A DNA stretch of 64,000 bases from Rhynchonema sp. JSB1_4 (GCA_030248065.1 JASAMV010004535.1:57965-121964); one strand, 5' to 3'; shown: positions 1-13,007, numbered from the stretch's first letter. Translations and numbers: made by a program. The notes: generated from the letters alone by a model not told the origin.

Positions 1-2265
1 GTGAATTTATACCAAATAAATTTGCAACATCGTTTGGCAAGCACAGGCACATTTGTATGCACAGCGACAAAGTGCTGAGGACAAGACAATTGTACCAAAG
101 TGCATAATCTTAAAAAGTCATCTTGAAATTGGGTATTCTTGGGTATGACAACATTAGCAGATGCAATGCGTTGCATCCACAGATTTCAAAAGTTGACCGG
201 TTGAAGTTGCAGGTTAGCAGCAGTTTTACAGTTGCTCACTGCCCGGTTTTTCGTCACTTCGATAATATGTACAGTATATCCTCCAAATCTCAAGTGTCAA
301 TAGGAACGATCTTGAACTCACGCGCATTGCGCCACTGTAAAGTGTGAAGTTTGCATATGATTGCCGTTGAAGGTGGCGATATTTAGATGAGAAATAAACA
401 TTTAGTACTGAAAATTTTGTTGTTGTCTTTGCGATATCATTGCTAATTGTTTTTATTCGTTTTATTTGTATTGCAGTTGGGGCGTGTAATTGCTGAGCGA
501 TTGGAATATCCTGTTCCCATAATCCACTCCCCAGGTGGTACGGTTTTGCTCTTCTCCCATTGGCTTCACTAGTTTGCATCGGTATAGTCAACACAGAACG
601 TTCTATACATTTCGGCAGCAGCAAAGTTATCGTAATTATTTTATGTTGGCGCAATTTGGCCGAGAGTTGCTACAGAGCTGAAAAACTTCAGTATTCTTTT
701 CTGATTTAGCGCAAATTTGCGTCGTTCCGTTTGAGACAACCACGGCTGACGTGAAAGGTTCGTCTACTCGTTTTTTTCAGTTAAGACAAAAAGCTCCAAA
801 GATCGGGGTCTGGAGCATCAAGTTGAGCCGATAATGTAAATGTCCATCAGGACATTGTTTCGGTGACGTGCGACCTCTGCAACTCAGCAAAGCGGCTTTT
901 GTCGTCTTTGACGTACATAAACTGCGAAAAGGTGCCGCAAGCAAAGCACAGACGTCACGTCACCACGATCGCTTATGTCTTGTAAGCTCACGGTTCCGGC
1001 CAAGGCCACTGTTTATGACACTTGTCACAGGTGTTAAGAGACATCAGTATTGCCAGCGGGAGACAACGAACGAGAGTAAATGTCGGGTCCAAATCTGGGA
1101 GGATGTTCTGTGACTTTGCCCGTTTGCTGACTTTCTGCTCAAGTTTTACTCGTAACAACGCAAGAAAACATATCCGTTTGTACCGGTCGTTAGACCAGTA
1201 GACCAATAGACAATGGAATATGGCCGACAAAAAAACCGTTCTATGAAGTTTATGGCCAGATATTATGTTGCACGGTTCTTCTATTGCTTGTAACTTCAAC
1301 AGTTTGTCGCTGGAGTCAAAGTTATACTGCGCACACTGCGCCAATGCACCAAAGGCCACTTACATGCATTTATGTTGCCCAATTGTGTCCTATTTAGTAT
1401 TCCACCGTGAAAATTTGACCTGTGTGTAGTTCATGGTCTTCTTGGGCACGGTAAGTGCAGTAAGACTGATGTCTTAGCGTGCCATCCCAGTAACGGTTTT
1501 CTGGTTAACTATGCAATGCACGTAAACTGAGACGTCAGCACACCCGTGGCGCGTGCCCGTCACTTCCCTCACACCTTCGGTTAATGTAGCTGCGCACGCT
1601 CAAGTTTGCACCCCAGAAATGTCAGTTTGTTCGGGACCGAACCAAAACCAACCATTCTGCCCCCTCAATCCCCCAAGATTTGTCGCAGTTGTGTTATCGT
1701 TATGCACATCGTAAAACAATATTAGCACACTTCATACTTTACGGCTTAAAGTTTTGTCAGGCTCGGCTCGGATCTCCGAGAAATTCTCAACTGAGTTACG
1801 GATCCCATAAACTTGTAAAGAACTGGAACTGTGGTCCGGAACCTCAACTAGACCTGTGCTTGAACTCAAAATATAACGGATGTACGTACTGCCAAATTTG
1901 AATGTTGTAGTGATTCATTGTTTTTGCAACTTTGACACACAATGGATGGCTCCCCTCGATGAGTTCAAATTGACGCGTTGTTTGTCGGTCGTTTTCCCTG
2001 TGTAGATCCTTGTCCTGAAGATCCAGTGGGTGTGTTCTGGTTGTTCTATGAGCTGCTAAAAGTTGTTCTTTTCACCCTCACGACTTAAATTGTTTAATTT
2101 CAGATGAATTTCTAAAAAAAACAGATATAAGCATTGATCAATGTTGCACAGTCCAAAGGCACATCATCAGGCTCACCATCTGCCGCACACAGATGAGACA
2201 GCTGGGACCAGCACGGGTGCGTTCTTGCAGAATCAGGCAATGTTTGTCCTTCAACAGAAGGTTCA
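1..2265. other. No recognisable gene; region upstream of the PSKH1-like kinase
   Basis: Only short open frames on both strands, none with a recognisable domain or a convincing exon chain. The last few hundred bases probably hold the promoter and 5' untranslated part of the kinase gene that follows. No repeats of the kinds found elsewhere in the window were noticed here. Confidence 0.4.
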
Positions 2266-2631
2266 ATGATGTGCGTTTGTGTTTCAGGGACGGACGACAA
2301 CAGCAATGGTCCATTGCATGTGGCCATGCACAAACCGACAGTTGGCTGGATGGACTCACTGTTTTGTTGTTGCGGCACACCACGCACGCACACTCCGATC
2401 GGTTAGTGCATTGTTGTGCGCAGAAAAGCGTGAATGCGAACTAGATTGGTTCTTCAAATTTTCAGCCACACACGACCCGACAAATTGTCATCTATTCAAT
2501 GGTGATGTACAGAAATTACACAGGTTTGCTTCCCAACAAAGAAGCATCTCCACTCAAAAACTATTATGTCTCAAGATGTTCAGTTTTCAGTGATGAACAC
2601 GAAGCATATAAATATCAACAACAACAACTGC

Positions 2632-2665
<34 letters not shown>

Positions 2666-5600
2666 TGTGCAACAACAACATGGGGACAACTCGACGACGA
2701 AAGTTGTCATGCAACAGCAACAGCAGCAAACACCAGACCATTCTCAACAACAACAGCAACAACATTCACCAATTCGAATACCACAGGACAAAATCGACAG
2801 CCGAATCAATGAACATTTCCACGTATTAGAGCTTATTGGTCAAGGTCGGTTACGTTAGGTAACGGTAGCTGCCGTAGCCCTGTTGATTACAGTAACCATA
2901 ATTCAGGCAGTTTCTCGCGTGTCTATCGTCTACAACATCGTCGCAACGGACAGCAGTACGCGATGAAAATCACGCGAATCCTGAGTGACAAGGCGAAACA
3001 AACAGAACGGATGGGTGGAGGCTCGAAACAGGCACTCGATAATGAATTAGCCATATTGGCCAGTATCAGGTTGGCCGGTCGGCTATGTAATGTTTCATAC
3101 AATGTAGGATTTAATGGAAGTACATATAAAGGCAGTCTACAGGAGGTTGTCACTCAGCCCCCGAATACCGTAACCCACCGCAAGCAAGATCGTTGCGAGA
3201 CCCATGCTGATCGCTGCGTGCACTGGCAAAACCAACAGAAGCTAGAAATCCTCATGGACCGCGTTGTATCTCCACAACGTGCAATTGTTGGTTGGTGTCC
3301 CCACATCAGCAGCCACGTATAAAAAACAAAATGGTTTCACCGATCCTTGCACATCCAAAATTACGGGGGCTACGTGTTGGGGGCTGAGTGACAACCTCCC
3401 GTAGACTGCCTTTATTTCCGCGTTTATCTGCTCACCTTTGCGGAATGGTGCGTGCTTGGGTGACGATGACAACTTCCAGCGTGCTGACCTCAAATGTTGC
3501 GCGTTGACGCAAACAGCAAAGAAGGTGTTTGACCAAAAGCACAAATTTACTTGCAGAAATTCAAAATTCCGCGAAGGTGAGCAGATAAACGCGGAATGCG
3601 GAATGCAGAAATTTGCCATTCCGCATTTATCTAATCGCAGCCTTGTTGCAGACACCAACATGTGATCTGTCTGTACGACATCTTCCGCACCCGTAAACAC
3701 GTGCACATGGTCATGCAACTGGCAGCTGGTGGAGAGTTCTATGAACTGGTCGTTGAGAAAGGTTAGTGTTGTGGTACCGTCTACTTAGGATTTTCTTAAA
3801 TTCTAATTATGCAATTACAAAAATGGTTCTGCTTGAAACTACGTACGGACTCAGGCCGTCTCACCGAGCCCGAAGCCCAACGTCTGCTCCGTCAACTGCT
3901 GGTCGGAGTCGAATATCTGCATTCCGTCGGTCAGTGACTACAATACTGTGATGTTCTCAGAAAAGAAAAGCAAGATACCTAGCTCTTGCAGGCGTCACAC
4001 ATCGTGATCTCAAGCCGGAAAACATCCTGCTCAGTCACCGCACCGCGCACGAGGCCACCGTTCTCATCAGTGACTTTGGATTGGCGCACAAGATCGAGAG
4101 TCGCATTGCCGGTGATCAACATATGACCGATACATGCGGCACGCCTGAGTATATCGCACCTGAGGTGCACAGGACACTCTTCATTTTGGTGAGAATGTGC
4201 GGCAATTAAAAATCGCATTTCCCGCCTGCAGGTGCTCATGCGCTTCCCGTACACGAACAAGGTCGATATGTGGGCCGTGGGTGTGATCTCGTACATCGCA
4301 CTGTCCGGCTTGATGCCCTTTGACGATCCTGATCGAACAAGGCTCTATAGGTTCATCATTCGCGGACAGTACTACTATTATCCGGAGGTGTGTGACATGT
4401 GCTGTTCTGATACTGTATTCTGAACATGCCACCCCCTTGCAGTACTGGGCGTGCGTCTCGGTAGTTGGTCGTGACTTCGTATCGTCCCTTCTCATCACCG
4501 AGCCCTTTGAACGTTTGTCAGCCACTGAGGCCCTTCAACACCCCTGGCTATCGCAACATGCCCCTGGACCCAGAGGGCCACAACTCCAACGCAGGGTCTA
4601 CGCTCAAATGGTGGGTTGGTCGTTAACCACAAAACGTTCAGATATTTTGTTGACATTTACATACTCGACCTTTCAGGTTGCACCCATGAGTGATTTGGCC
4701 GATTCCGATTCAGTTGTGAGCGCTGCGACCACGCACAGGGTAAGTGCATTAAAGGAACTTGTTCTATGACGAAGACAGACCAGCGAAACATTAATATAAA
4801 TAGAACCCCTGGTACATGTTACACCACAATATTTTGAGATCAATACTTACAGATTATACGTGGAATGGCATAGTGTGTGTATCTACTTGGTTAATTAAGT
4901 GGAACCGAGGTGCTGACCCAAAAGACGAGTTAAACGTTATCAGATGACTTGACAAGAAAATCTGAGGCTTCACCTTCCAACTACAAAAATTACTGTATGT
5001 GATCAGTCAGTGAAACAAAAGATGACACGAGCATGACTATAGCTCAAGAATTGAAAATCGACAAACCCATTTGACAGAACAACATGAAAAGACAGGATAC
5101 CCGGCGCACACAAATGAGTAACAGTGCTGTGCTACACATGTGCATACATGTAATTCATGGACCATAGTAAATCTCACACCATGAAGGCCATGGTCGTCAG
5201 TTATGCAAGTTAATTTACGTGAAAAGAGCTAAAGACGTGTCAACGAGAACTAGTTCACGTTCCATCCCAATCTACTGTGTTCAATTCAAAATGGTTTCAA
5301 ACGTATCATGAATCTCATACATCATGTATCCGGGTGCAGCCTCGAAGTAGGTTGCTGTTTGTGTCGCATTCACCGTCGTGTCCGTGAACTGCAGTCGACA
5401 ATCCTTGGTCACTTGATTGTAGCTGTAAATACAATCGGTGTGGAACATCACATAGGCCAACATTACATAAGGTGTGTTCGTGGCCAACTCACGCGACGCT
5501 GGCGCACACCCAGTTGCTGCGGCACGCGTCAATGCATTCAATTCGACTGGCAAATGTGGTGTTGGACAGGGTCAGCGCGGAGATCGCTTGTTCGTTGGTT

Positions 5601-7520
5601 TTCACGCGATGATAGGTGCGCCGGGGGGAACCTGTCTCAACCAAGAATATGGAACGACAAACTAGAACTGGAACTCAAAAGTCAAATTGACAACGATTCT
5701 GACTCAACGGTATTCACAAAGTGTGCGTTCGGCGTATGCCCCGTTTGTGCAGGAGGCATCGAACGCTCCATGCCAATCTGGTCGATACCCCTGGTTGATG
5801 TGGAAATGCACACATGGACCGCGCGTCCACGGTGCCGATGGCAGCCACAAGTCAAGATGATCTGTACGTATAATACTTGTATCAATGTGACAAGCAACCA
5901 GCTGTTGCATTGTTGTCCATCTAACCTGTCCATGTCATTGGGCCATGCAATTGTCCGTTGAACTCCCAGTACCAGTCCTGATCCCATCCCGCTTGGGGAT
6001 ACGATACTGGATTGCTTGTTCGTTTGCCAGATATCCACACACTCACCAGGGGGTAGCCCTACAAATGTGTGATGCTTGTTTTGAAGCATCAACAACTCCG
6101 GGAGAATTCCAAACCACAGCAAGTGAGATGCACAAGAATGGCATGGTAGAGAAAACCGAAGTCGCGGGCCGTACCCAAGTGACCATGGCGCTTTTGAGAA
6201 ACTCTGTCAGTCCCAGTGTACCGGTGTAGACAGCAAGTTGACCCCCGGTAGGCGACCGATACCGAGCAGCCAGATGGGTGCACTCTGCAGCTGCATTGTC
6301 GTGCACCACAAGGTTCGGATCGAGAATGTAGCAACTGCCACGGTACATCGCACGTTTGTCGCTCGTCCACGCCAGACACGCCGCTTGGAAATCAGCTGTA
6401 TAATTAACTGGACGTGAAGCTGGTCCAAAACAAGCAAACATTCGTTAACTTTAGATTTGACTTGAGTATAAAAACAAATTGAAATCGAGGAGACTCTCAC
6501 CGTCGGAGCATAAGGAGACCACGATCAGGAGATAAGAAGCGCCGAGAGTACACCACAAGCGCATGCTGTCACAAAATACAGTAGTTGGTGCCTTATAAAA
6601 AATGTCAAACCAAAATTAGTGGCCGCCGATACAATCGGCCTGCAATTGAGGGCTTGTTTATGTGTTTGATCAATAGTCGTTGCTGAGCAGAACAAAACTA
6701 TACTGCAATCAGGGTTGGGTAGTTGCTTTTTCATACACCACGGCACCGCGTAGTTAATCATTTATCAGTTACAGTACCTTGTCGCAGTACTACATACACA
6801 ATGCTACAATGTATACTTGAAGCTAGCCAACCTGCCCATTTTGACTGTTTTGGCTGGCAGCCGTTTTCACCTTGCATCATACACGAGTTTGATCGGCAAC
6901 GAAACATCCCACCAACGAAACCAGCAGTTTGACAGAGCATGAGTGCGCTGTGGGTTGGTTGGTGGAATGAATTAAACATCTGTCAACGATAACGTTTTTA
7001 ATGAGCCGCACTCTCACGAGTCGGACAAGGGATGACTTTCATATTTAGGCATACATACGGTATACATAGGTCGACGACTCGCAATGTTCATGATGGTTAC
7101 ACGGAATGGATTACCGTCATTTGTTTACGGCGGTTGGAAACCTGAACCGAAATGTGTACAGATACGTGTGAAAAGCCCGCCAATGTCCCTGGTGGTTGTT
7201 TCAGACGCGTTCGGTCCGATCAGTGGCCCGCAGTGACCATCGACAATTGAACCCGTCCGAGATCGCTCGTTTAATCGATGCCGATCCCGAAATCCGAGCG
7301 CTCGTTTATGATCGCGCAAAGAAACGGTGAGTTGTGCTCGCACTGACCGACCGATGACCTGGCGCATCAGACTTATCACATCTTATTCAACTGTTCAACT
7401 TAGAAAAACATGCATTTCAGATGGTGTCGACGTCCGAAAGGTCCACAGTCCGATTTCGGTGCGTCATTAAACGGGACCGAAATTGAGCCGATCGCCACCA
7501 AACATTACGGAATGGTGTGA
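2266..7520 (+). CDS. PSKH1: PSKH1-like serine/threonine protein kinase, 11 exons
   Basis: Exons 2266-2401, 2524-2844, 2907-3069, 3652-3761, 3855-3929, 3992-4164, 4232-4387, 4443-4610, 4677-4739, 7205-7326, 7421-7520; all phases agree and give about 528 residues (human PSKH1 is 424). The kinase domain runs from about residue 146 to 420. It has the glycine loop GQGSFSRV, the ATP lysine in YAMKI, HRDLKPENIL, DFGLA and CGTPEYIAPEV. SFSRV, PYTNKVDMWAVGVI and DRTRLYR are the wording that points to PSKH1 within the CaMK group. A Cys cluster (SLFCCCG, about residue 32) could be acylated, as the N-terminus of PSKH1 is, but this is inference. A polyglutamine tract lies between it and the kinase. The Arg/Ser-rich tail matches the PSKH1 tail in character. 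The first exon and start codon are the least certain part. Intron 8 contains a whole antisense gene. Confidence 0.85.
2614..2764 (+). repeat. Coding CAA/CAG repeat (polyglutamine)
   Basis: Runs of CAA with some CAG encode about 40 glutamines, interrupted by short HV, HGDNSTTKVVM and TPDHS segments, in exon 2 of the PSKH1-like kinase. The other frames read poly-Asn or poly-Thr, but only the Gln frame joins the kinase domain. Length polymorphism is likely. Confidence 0.85.
3128..3413. mobile_element. MITE-like element with 35-bp terminal inverted repeats
   Basis: 3128-3162 and 3379-3413 are inverted copies with one mismatch, beginning AAAGGCAGTCTAC. The 286-bp element sits in intron 3 of the kinase gene and has no coding capacity. 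It abuts a second, unrelated inverted-repeat element. Confidence 0.75.
3416..3599. mobile_element. Second MITE-like element, about 31-bp inverted ends
   Basis: 3416-3446 (TTCCGCGTTTATCTGCTCAC...) and 3566-3596 are inverted copies with one mismatch. The element is about 185 bp and non-coding, in the same kinase intron directly after the previous element. Together the two explain why this intron is about 580 nt while most others in the gene are about 60. Confidence 0.7.
5281..6564 (-). CDS. Secreted C-type lectin-like protein with C-terminal PAN domain
   Basis: Exons (minus strand, 5' to 3') 6501-6564, 6175-6419, 5926-6058, 5709-5861, 5493-5631, 5281-5422; phases agree, 291 residues. It begins with a signal peptide (MRLWCTLGASYLLIVVSLC). 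A C-type lectin domain follows (about residues 30-195): GSCYIL, then VWISGK, WYWEFNGQ and the closing DWHGAF...C...LCEYR. The calcium/sugar motifs EPN/QPD and WND are absent, so carbohydrate binding is doubtful. Residues about 200-285 form a PAN/apple domain with the spacing IECIDAC, WVCASVAYN, KDC. Such proteins are extracellular recognition or defence molecules in nematodes and other invertebrates. The gene lies entirely within intron 8 of the PSKH1-like kinase, in the opposite direction. Confidence 0.85.
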
Positions 7521-7877
7521 GGTGCTTAACCGCTTGTGGATGCAGAATACGTCCCCAGGCTGAAGCCTATGCCCTGTAATTGCTCACTATGCCTAGAAGA
7601 AAGCCAGTACAGTATTATTTTTAAGCTTATTATTCATCATTAATGTTTGTACAGTTTTATTTCCTGTGAATTCAACGAAACCGATTATCCGTCCATGTTT
7701 GCTGTGATCACGTGACTGAGAATTTTGTTCAAAAAATGAGTTTATTTCGATTCTTCATTGGTTCTTTCAAGAAACATTAATTAACTTTGCTCGAATGAAT
7801 AAAATTGTATTCCAATTTTACAAGTTCACTGGCCAAGAATAAGAATAACACGTGTAAGGCAAGTTTGTCTGAACAAT
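7521..7877. other. Kinase 3' region, convergent with the next gene
   Basis: Between two convergent genes. Contains an AATAAA at 7798-7803 on the plus strand, a plausible polyadenylation signal for the kinase. No coding sequence seen. Confidence 0.5.
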
Positions 7878-9808
7878 CTAGTGCCTGCTCAGTCGTCTCC
7901 TGCTGAATTTGAACGGAATCGGTGGTAAATGTCCGTCTGCGTGGGCCTTGTCCGGCAAGACGGGTAGGGGTAGCGAATTAGGCCCTGTTGGCAAGCGTGG
8001 CAGAGGAGGCAGTTCAGCACCCGGTCCAACCGTAGGTGTGGGGTTTAGGCCACCAGAGGCCAATATAAAGTCAGCAATTGCCTTCGCTTGAGTTTCAGAT
8101 TCTTGTTTGGCTCGCTGTTTTTCAGCATCCGTAAATGGATCGACCGGACCAAGTTGGTGACCGTATTGTACCTAAATTTGAGATGAGTTGCGAAATAAAG
8201 ATTAAAGAAAAGAAAACAAAACAAACACAAGAATTGAAAAAACCACTGTTGGTAATATCAAAGTATTGCGCTAACCGAAACGTCATTGCCGGTGAATTCG
8301 AGTCCGCCGCCAAGCGGGAATCTCACTCCGAGTCCGTTCCTGCCTACCGGAATCGGGAAGTCCAAATTGCCGTCAAAGAATGGATTCTGTGCGCTCACAT
8401 CCACGCCAACACCGACGTTGCCGATGAACGGATTGCAGAACGGGGGCTTGCAACGCAACGGGGTGAACCCGCCAGGCAGTCGGACAACGGGCAGATTGGG
8501 TGCTGACTCTGCAAGTGCTGTGCGTGGAGGATAAAACTGCGATCAGAAAGATTGCGACTCAGTAGCAATTGGTTGCACTGGTGTCTTATGGACGTGTTTT
8601 GCACCAAAGATCAATAACGTTATGTGCACGCAATAAGTTAGATCTGTGGGTGCAGTAGTTTCGGCCCATAATACCAGACTGCAACGACGCTTAGGGCCTT
8701 GTCAATGACAAAAGCGCCAGCGCCGGTGCACCGCTAAGGGTTGCCTACAAGGCCAAACCGCAACATTATTGATCGATTGTCTTTTGTTCAAAGCACGTCC
8801 ACACCAGTGCACTTGCATCAGGATACGTCTGTGGGACTGCTTATGCTTCAAGTTCACGCCTACAAAGTTGGGCTGGAGCATTTGTGGTTTATGGTGGTGT
8901 ATCGCCAGCGCTTTTGTCATTGACGGGGTCCAAAGCGCCATTCCAGTCTGACATTATGGGCCTATGCATATTACTGCACCGACAGATCTATATCTATCGC
9001 ACGTAGGGTTACTACTTACTGCAAAATATGTACTTGGTGCTTTTGTAACACCAATTCTTTTCCCCAGTCTAGAAAACTTGTAGGACCGGGCTAATCAGTT
9101 TGTTGAAGCAAATTATGTAAAACCTATTCTCACGTCTGGCAGAAGCGAATTGAGGATTTTGTGCGAGCGCACCGAGGGATGCGCTGTTGAGATTGAGTGC
9201 ATTGACCGGACTGACCAGTTCGCCGACCCCGACTTCGATTGGCGTCGTGCCAATAGTCCAATCGCCTTTCAGATCGAACAAGCCTAGGGCAATATGTGGA
9301 AAGATTCAGTGTGGCTGATGAAATGATACATTGTGTTGTGGCACAGGACATAATACACACTTACCCCATCCAGGAACTGGCACGTTTATGAAGCCATCGA
9401 GAGCGAAATCGTTCCCTGGCTCAATCTGCAAGCAAATAATGATCAGCTTTTCTTGCCAATTTGTGTCAGCTGCCATTTGTGTTGCCTTTACACTTGGCAG
9501 CTTTAACTGACCGACACTCCGTTGGTGAACGAATGTACAAAGGGGAATGTTGGTGAATAGCTGGATGCACTGCGACCAGGGAATGGCTCGTACAGCGGGT
9601 TACGGTAGTCGGACACGACCTGCGCTTGCCGTTTGACGCGCACGGTTGGACGGCTGACTGAAAGGGACAAGTATAACTACATATAGATTCCTTTCGTATT
9701 TCTCCAAGTATCAACCATAATTCATGAAATTCCCTTGATCTAACCGACTAGTTGTATGAGTAGGAGCAAACAGCAAATCGGCTCGCTGCTGATCAAACGC
9801 TTAAACAT
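7878..9808 (-). CDS. Secreted Pro/Gly-rich protein of unknown function
   Basis: Exons (minus) 9745-9808, 9512-9657, 9365-9425, 9134-9283, 8276-8508, 7878-8171; phases close to a single 315-residue frame. The first exon encodes a signal peptide with hydrophobic core CCLLLLIQLV. A dibasic RVKRQ about residue 33 could be a furin-type site. The remainder has no domain I recognise. It contains a short Cys pair (LRCKPPFCNPF) followed by Gly/Phe/Pro-rich text (PVGRNGLGVRFPLGGGLEF) and a proline-rich tail ending FKFSRRRLSRH. Composition suggests a structural or matrix-type secreted protein, but that is only inference. The fourth intron carries a MITE-like element. Confidence refers to the gene model; the function is unknown. 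Confidence 0.75.
8640..8990. mobile_element. MITE-like element with imperfect inverted ends of about 80 bp
   Basis: 8641-8725 and about 8903-8988 are imperfect inverted copies (outer end GATCTGTGGGTGCAGTA / TACTGCACCGACAGATC, inner part GTCAATGACAAAAGCGC). TA lies at both edges, suggesting a TA target duplication. It lies in an intron of the unknown secreted-protein gene. Confidence 0.65.
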
Positions 9809-10847
9809 TGCGCTAAATGACTCTTTGGTTTCAATGCAATTCCGTCTGAAATATCGATGGATTGAGATGCATTCTGTCACAAACTTTCCGTTCAATAATC
9901 GATCTTATCCAAAACGGGGGAAACTCAGTCCGAACGAACATGCCCAGATGACGCAACTGAATTCATTCCGGCGTAAAATTATTTTATTGGGTCCAGTTTT
10001 ATATCATCGAGAATTTAGGTGTTTGCACCTGTGTGTCGATGTACTGTACAGATGAGATGATTCAGAGATTCACCCGCGCCGACAACAACTGTGAATGCAC
10101 CTATCCTGCCACATTCTGCCACCCCGAAATGCTGTGCGAGTGTTTTCGTGTTTTTATTTTCAGTACGTGCGGTTCAATTACACGCGCGCGACAGACCGAA
10201 ACCGTCAGTATTACAGTCCGCACTCAAAAAACGAAAATTTAGTTTAATCACACCACATGAATGTGCACGTGGATCGTAAATGGTTTGTCAACGTCAAAGT
10301 TTCAAAAATACTCGTTTATGGCGTACCGCCGTGGATAAAAAGGAAATGAACTGCAACGGAGTGTATTCGAAAACAGCGTTTCGTTATTGGGTACATTACT
10401 GTGAAGTGTACATATCGTTTCCATCACTGCCCTCTGAATTTATTCCTGATCTTGACTTTTTTCACAAAAAATTCTTTGAAATGATATTATGTCTACGATC
10501 AAGGACGTATAGATCATCTAAACGGTCACAGAAAACAATAGCATTGGAAGTTAAGACAACGAAAACCACTGTTCCTTGTGTGTGTTCTTTGTATGTAATA
10601 CAAAATAGGGCACCGCACAGTCAGTGTTCCGGTGCTTTCTATTGGTCGCACGATGACCATATACAGTAAGAATATGGCACATCCAATCAATCCTGATTTT
10701 CACGTTCAGTCACTCTACCACTGTGCTAGTATTTGTGATTCTCACAAAACAATACCAGCTCAAAAAAAAATAGCAGAGCACCCACGCCGCTGCGGGTCTG
10801 AAACAATATTTTGGCGGCACAGCTTTTGTTTGGTGGCGCAACGCGCA

Positions 10848-11020
10848 GCCCCCCCCCCCCCTCTCTCCCCCCCCCCCAGGTACGAAAAAAAAATGGCGAA
10901 CCCAATCAAAGCGACGGGGGGCCAACGGCACCCAAGAAATGCGGGGAAACACACCGCGTTTAATTCCTCTCCCGCGGGGGGAACGGGGGAACCCCCCCCC
11001 CGGCGGGGCCCCCCCCGGGT
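10848..11020. repeat. Homopolymer C/G patch, possibly unreliable sequence
   Basis: Several runs of 7-12 C or G in about 170 bp, mixed with short A runs. Similar patches occur at 29,890-29,940, 31,990-32,580 and 33,340-33,720. They may be genuine, but base accuracy and run length should not be trusted. Confidence 0.6.
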
Positions 11021-12601
11021 CAATATCAATAAAAGTGACTGGCAAAGCAGTGACTACGTGTGTTATTGCTTTGTTGATGAGCTGACCGAAGTTGCAGTTA
11101 CAAATTTTTGACTGCTGCTGCCGGGGCAGTCAGAAGTATAGATCGAGTAACCTTCATCTTGTGTGTTGTGTGTCGGTCTTTGAAAAACGTGGTCAAAGAT
11201 GAGATATCCTAAAAGCAGGATCAAAACCAAAGAAATTAAGCAAAGTTGTCTGTGTGACCATGTCCCTTTCAGTCATCATGGGCAACGTTATGTTTGTGTG
11301 TGTGTGACTCGATTTAACAGAAAGAAAGATCACGTTTCGTACTCAGATTGTGAGGGAAAACTGAATTCAGGAAATGCCTATCTTAATGGTGACACCGACC
11401 CAAACTCGAGACGACAGCACACACGAACACGAACCTTTTGAATGTGGCTAATCTCATTTGAGCTTGCCGGTCATTGGCGCATGACATTTTTTTCATTTAC
11501 GGCACCCACGACACCGGCAGCGGCCGTTATTCTGCCTTTGTTCGCTTCTGCTTGACAGCGGCGAAAGAAAACTTTTCATGAATTTAGCTGGATTTTGCCA
11601 TACCTAGGTATATTTTTGTTTATCAACACTGCGTTTTTGGGCGTTGGTAACTTTTCCTTTCGTTTCGTTTCGTTGCATGCCCAATATCTTGGTTGTCAGT
11701 CACGATTGATCATATCGCCGGAGCATTTATTTTTTTCAGCTATCGTGCGTGACAGTACCTTTGGTCATACAGGGACAAGGGAGCAAACAGCGAGAAAAAG
11801 CTTCGATGTTCATGCCTTGGCCTACGGTGAACAGACAAGGACCAAGAGAATACTTTTCAAGAATTCTCTTTGCTTTTTAAAAATGCTCCTGTGAACCGAG
11901 CAGTAATAGTTAAGAAAATTGTGTCAAAGCTTGATAATTTTTTAATTCATTCAAAATTCGAATTTTTTTTGATTTTTTGCTCTGAAAGTGGTATTTTTGC
12001 CTAAAAATTGCTGCTGTTCCACATGACCTGACCCTATCACTGACATTATGAAACGAAAATACCATCACTATTTTTCGCTCAGCGCTGTTTTTTGTGGTTT
12101 TGGACAGTTTTTGGCTATAGCAAAAAAATTTAATTAAAAAAACATTTTTTAAAAAAATGGCGTTTTCAAATTTGTTTATTTTAACCACTGAAACCGAGTT
12201 CTGATGTCAAGCAGTGTTGCAGGGCCAAACATCGGTCAAAGGCGCTGTGAGATAAGAGAAAATTTCGCGTCTCGAAGAAGCCGTACATAGCCATAAGCGA
12301 ACGTCGTGGGTGACAAAAATGTTTGCTTCCCACCATTTAATGGTCGAAATAAACCAGACTAAACCGGCGTGTGTCCGGAAACGTGCATCGACGCGTTTTG
12401 TCTGAATAGAATAAATGGCGGAATGTTTCGATACCATAGCGCGTCCGCCAAACTCTCAAAAACCATTCGCGTGCAAGACCGCGATGTGGTATTCCTATAG
12501 CTTGACAATTTAACCGCCAATCGCTTTACATTGTGCCAATTTCGTGACCACAACTGCGCAATGTGCCCGTCTAATTCCCAAGTGCGTGTTCCGGTGATAC
12601 A

Positions 12602-13007
12602 CACAGAGTGGCCAAAAAGTACACATGCAAACTTGGCTTGATCTGCATTAAAACCAACGTCCTATTGTCTTCTGATGACAGTGTGCGTTTGGAAAACCGA
12701 AGAGGGGTTCTTTGAAAGCTAAAGGTATCGTGTTACGCCAGCTAATGAGCGTCGAATGTTGTGGTTTTACGAATGAAATCGTCCGTGTCACATAACAATA
12801 ACCTTCCGTCCACACTGTGCACGTCCTTTAGGCTCAGGCACACAAGTTCATGCGCCGTATGACAGCGTTCACAATCACCGGTTTTCCGGTTTTCCATTTT
12901 TGATGAGGTAATAGGTGTATGTACATAATCTACCGCTGTGGGCAGCTTACATACATATGTGTGCTTACACCAAACAAAACGCGACGTTATTTTTGAGACA
13001 CCCTGTG
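12602..13007. mobile_element. Mariner-like element relic or MITE
   Basis: The ends are inverted and resemble mariner termini: CACAGAGTGGCCAAAAAGTAC at 12602 reading inward, and the complement of TTTTTGAGACACCCTGTG ending at 13007. The body is about 400 bp with no intact transposase. Similarity of the two ends is only partial, so the family assignment is tentative. Confidence 0.4.

Noticed and set aside
10280..10669. 129-codon open frame
   Set aside because: No domain, no splice context, and composition like the surrounding non-coding DNA.
12207..12604. Possible mariner transposase fragments on the minus strand
   Set aside because: Scattered words resemble transposase ends, but no catalytic motif is in frame; only the inverted-repeat element next to it was kept, at low confidence.
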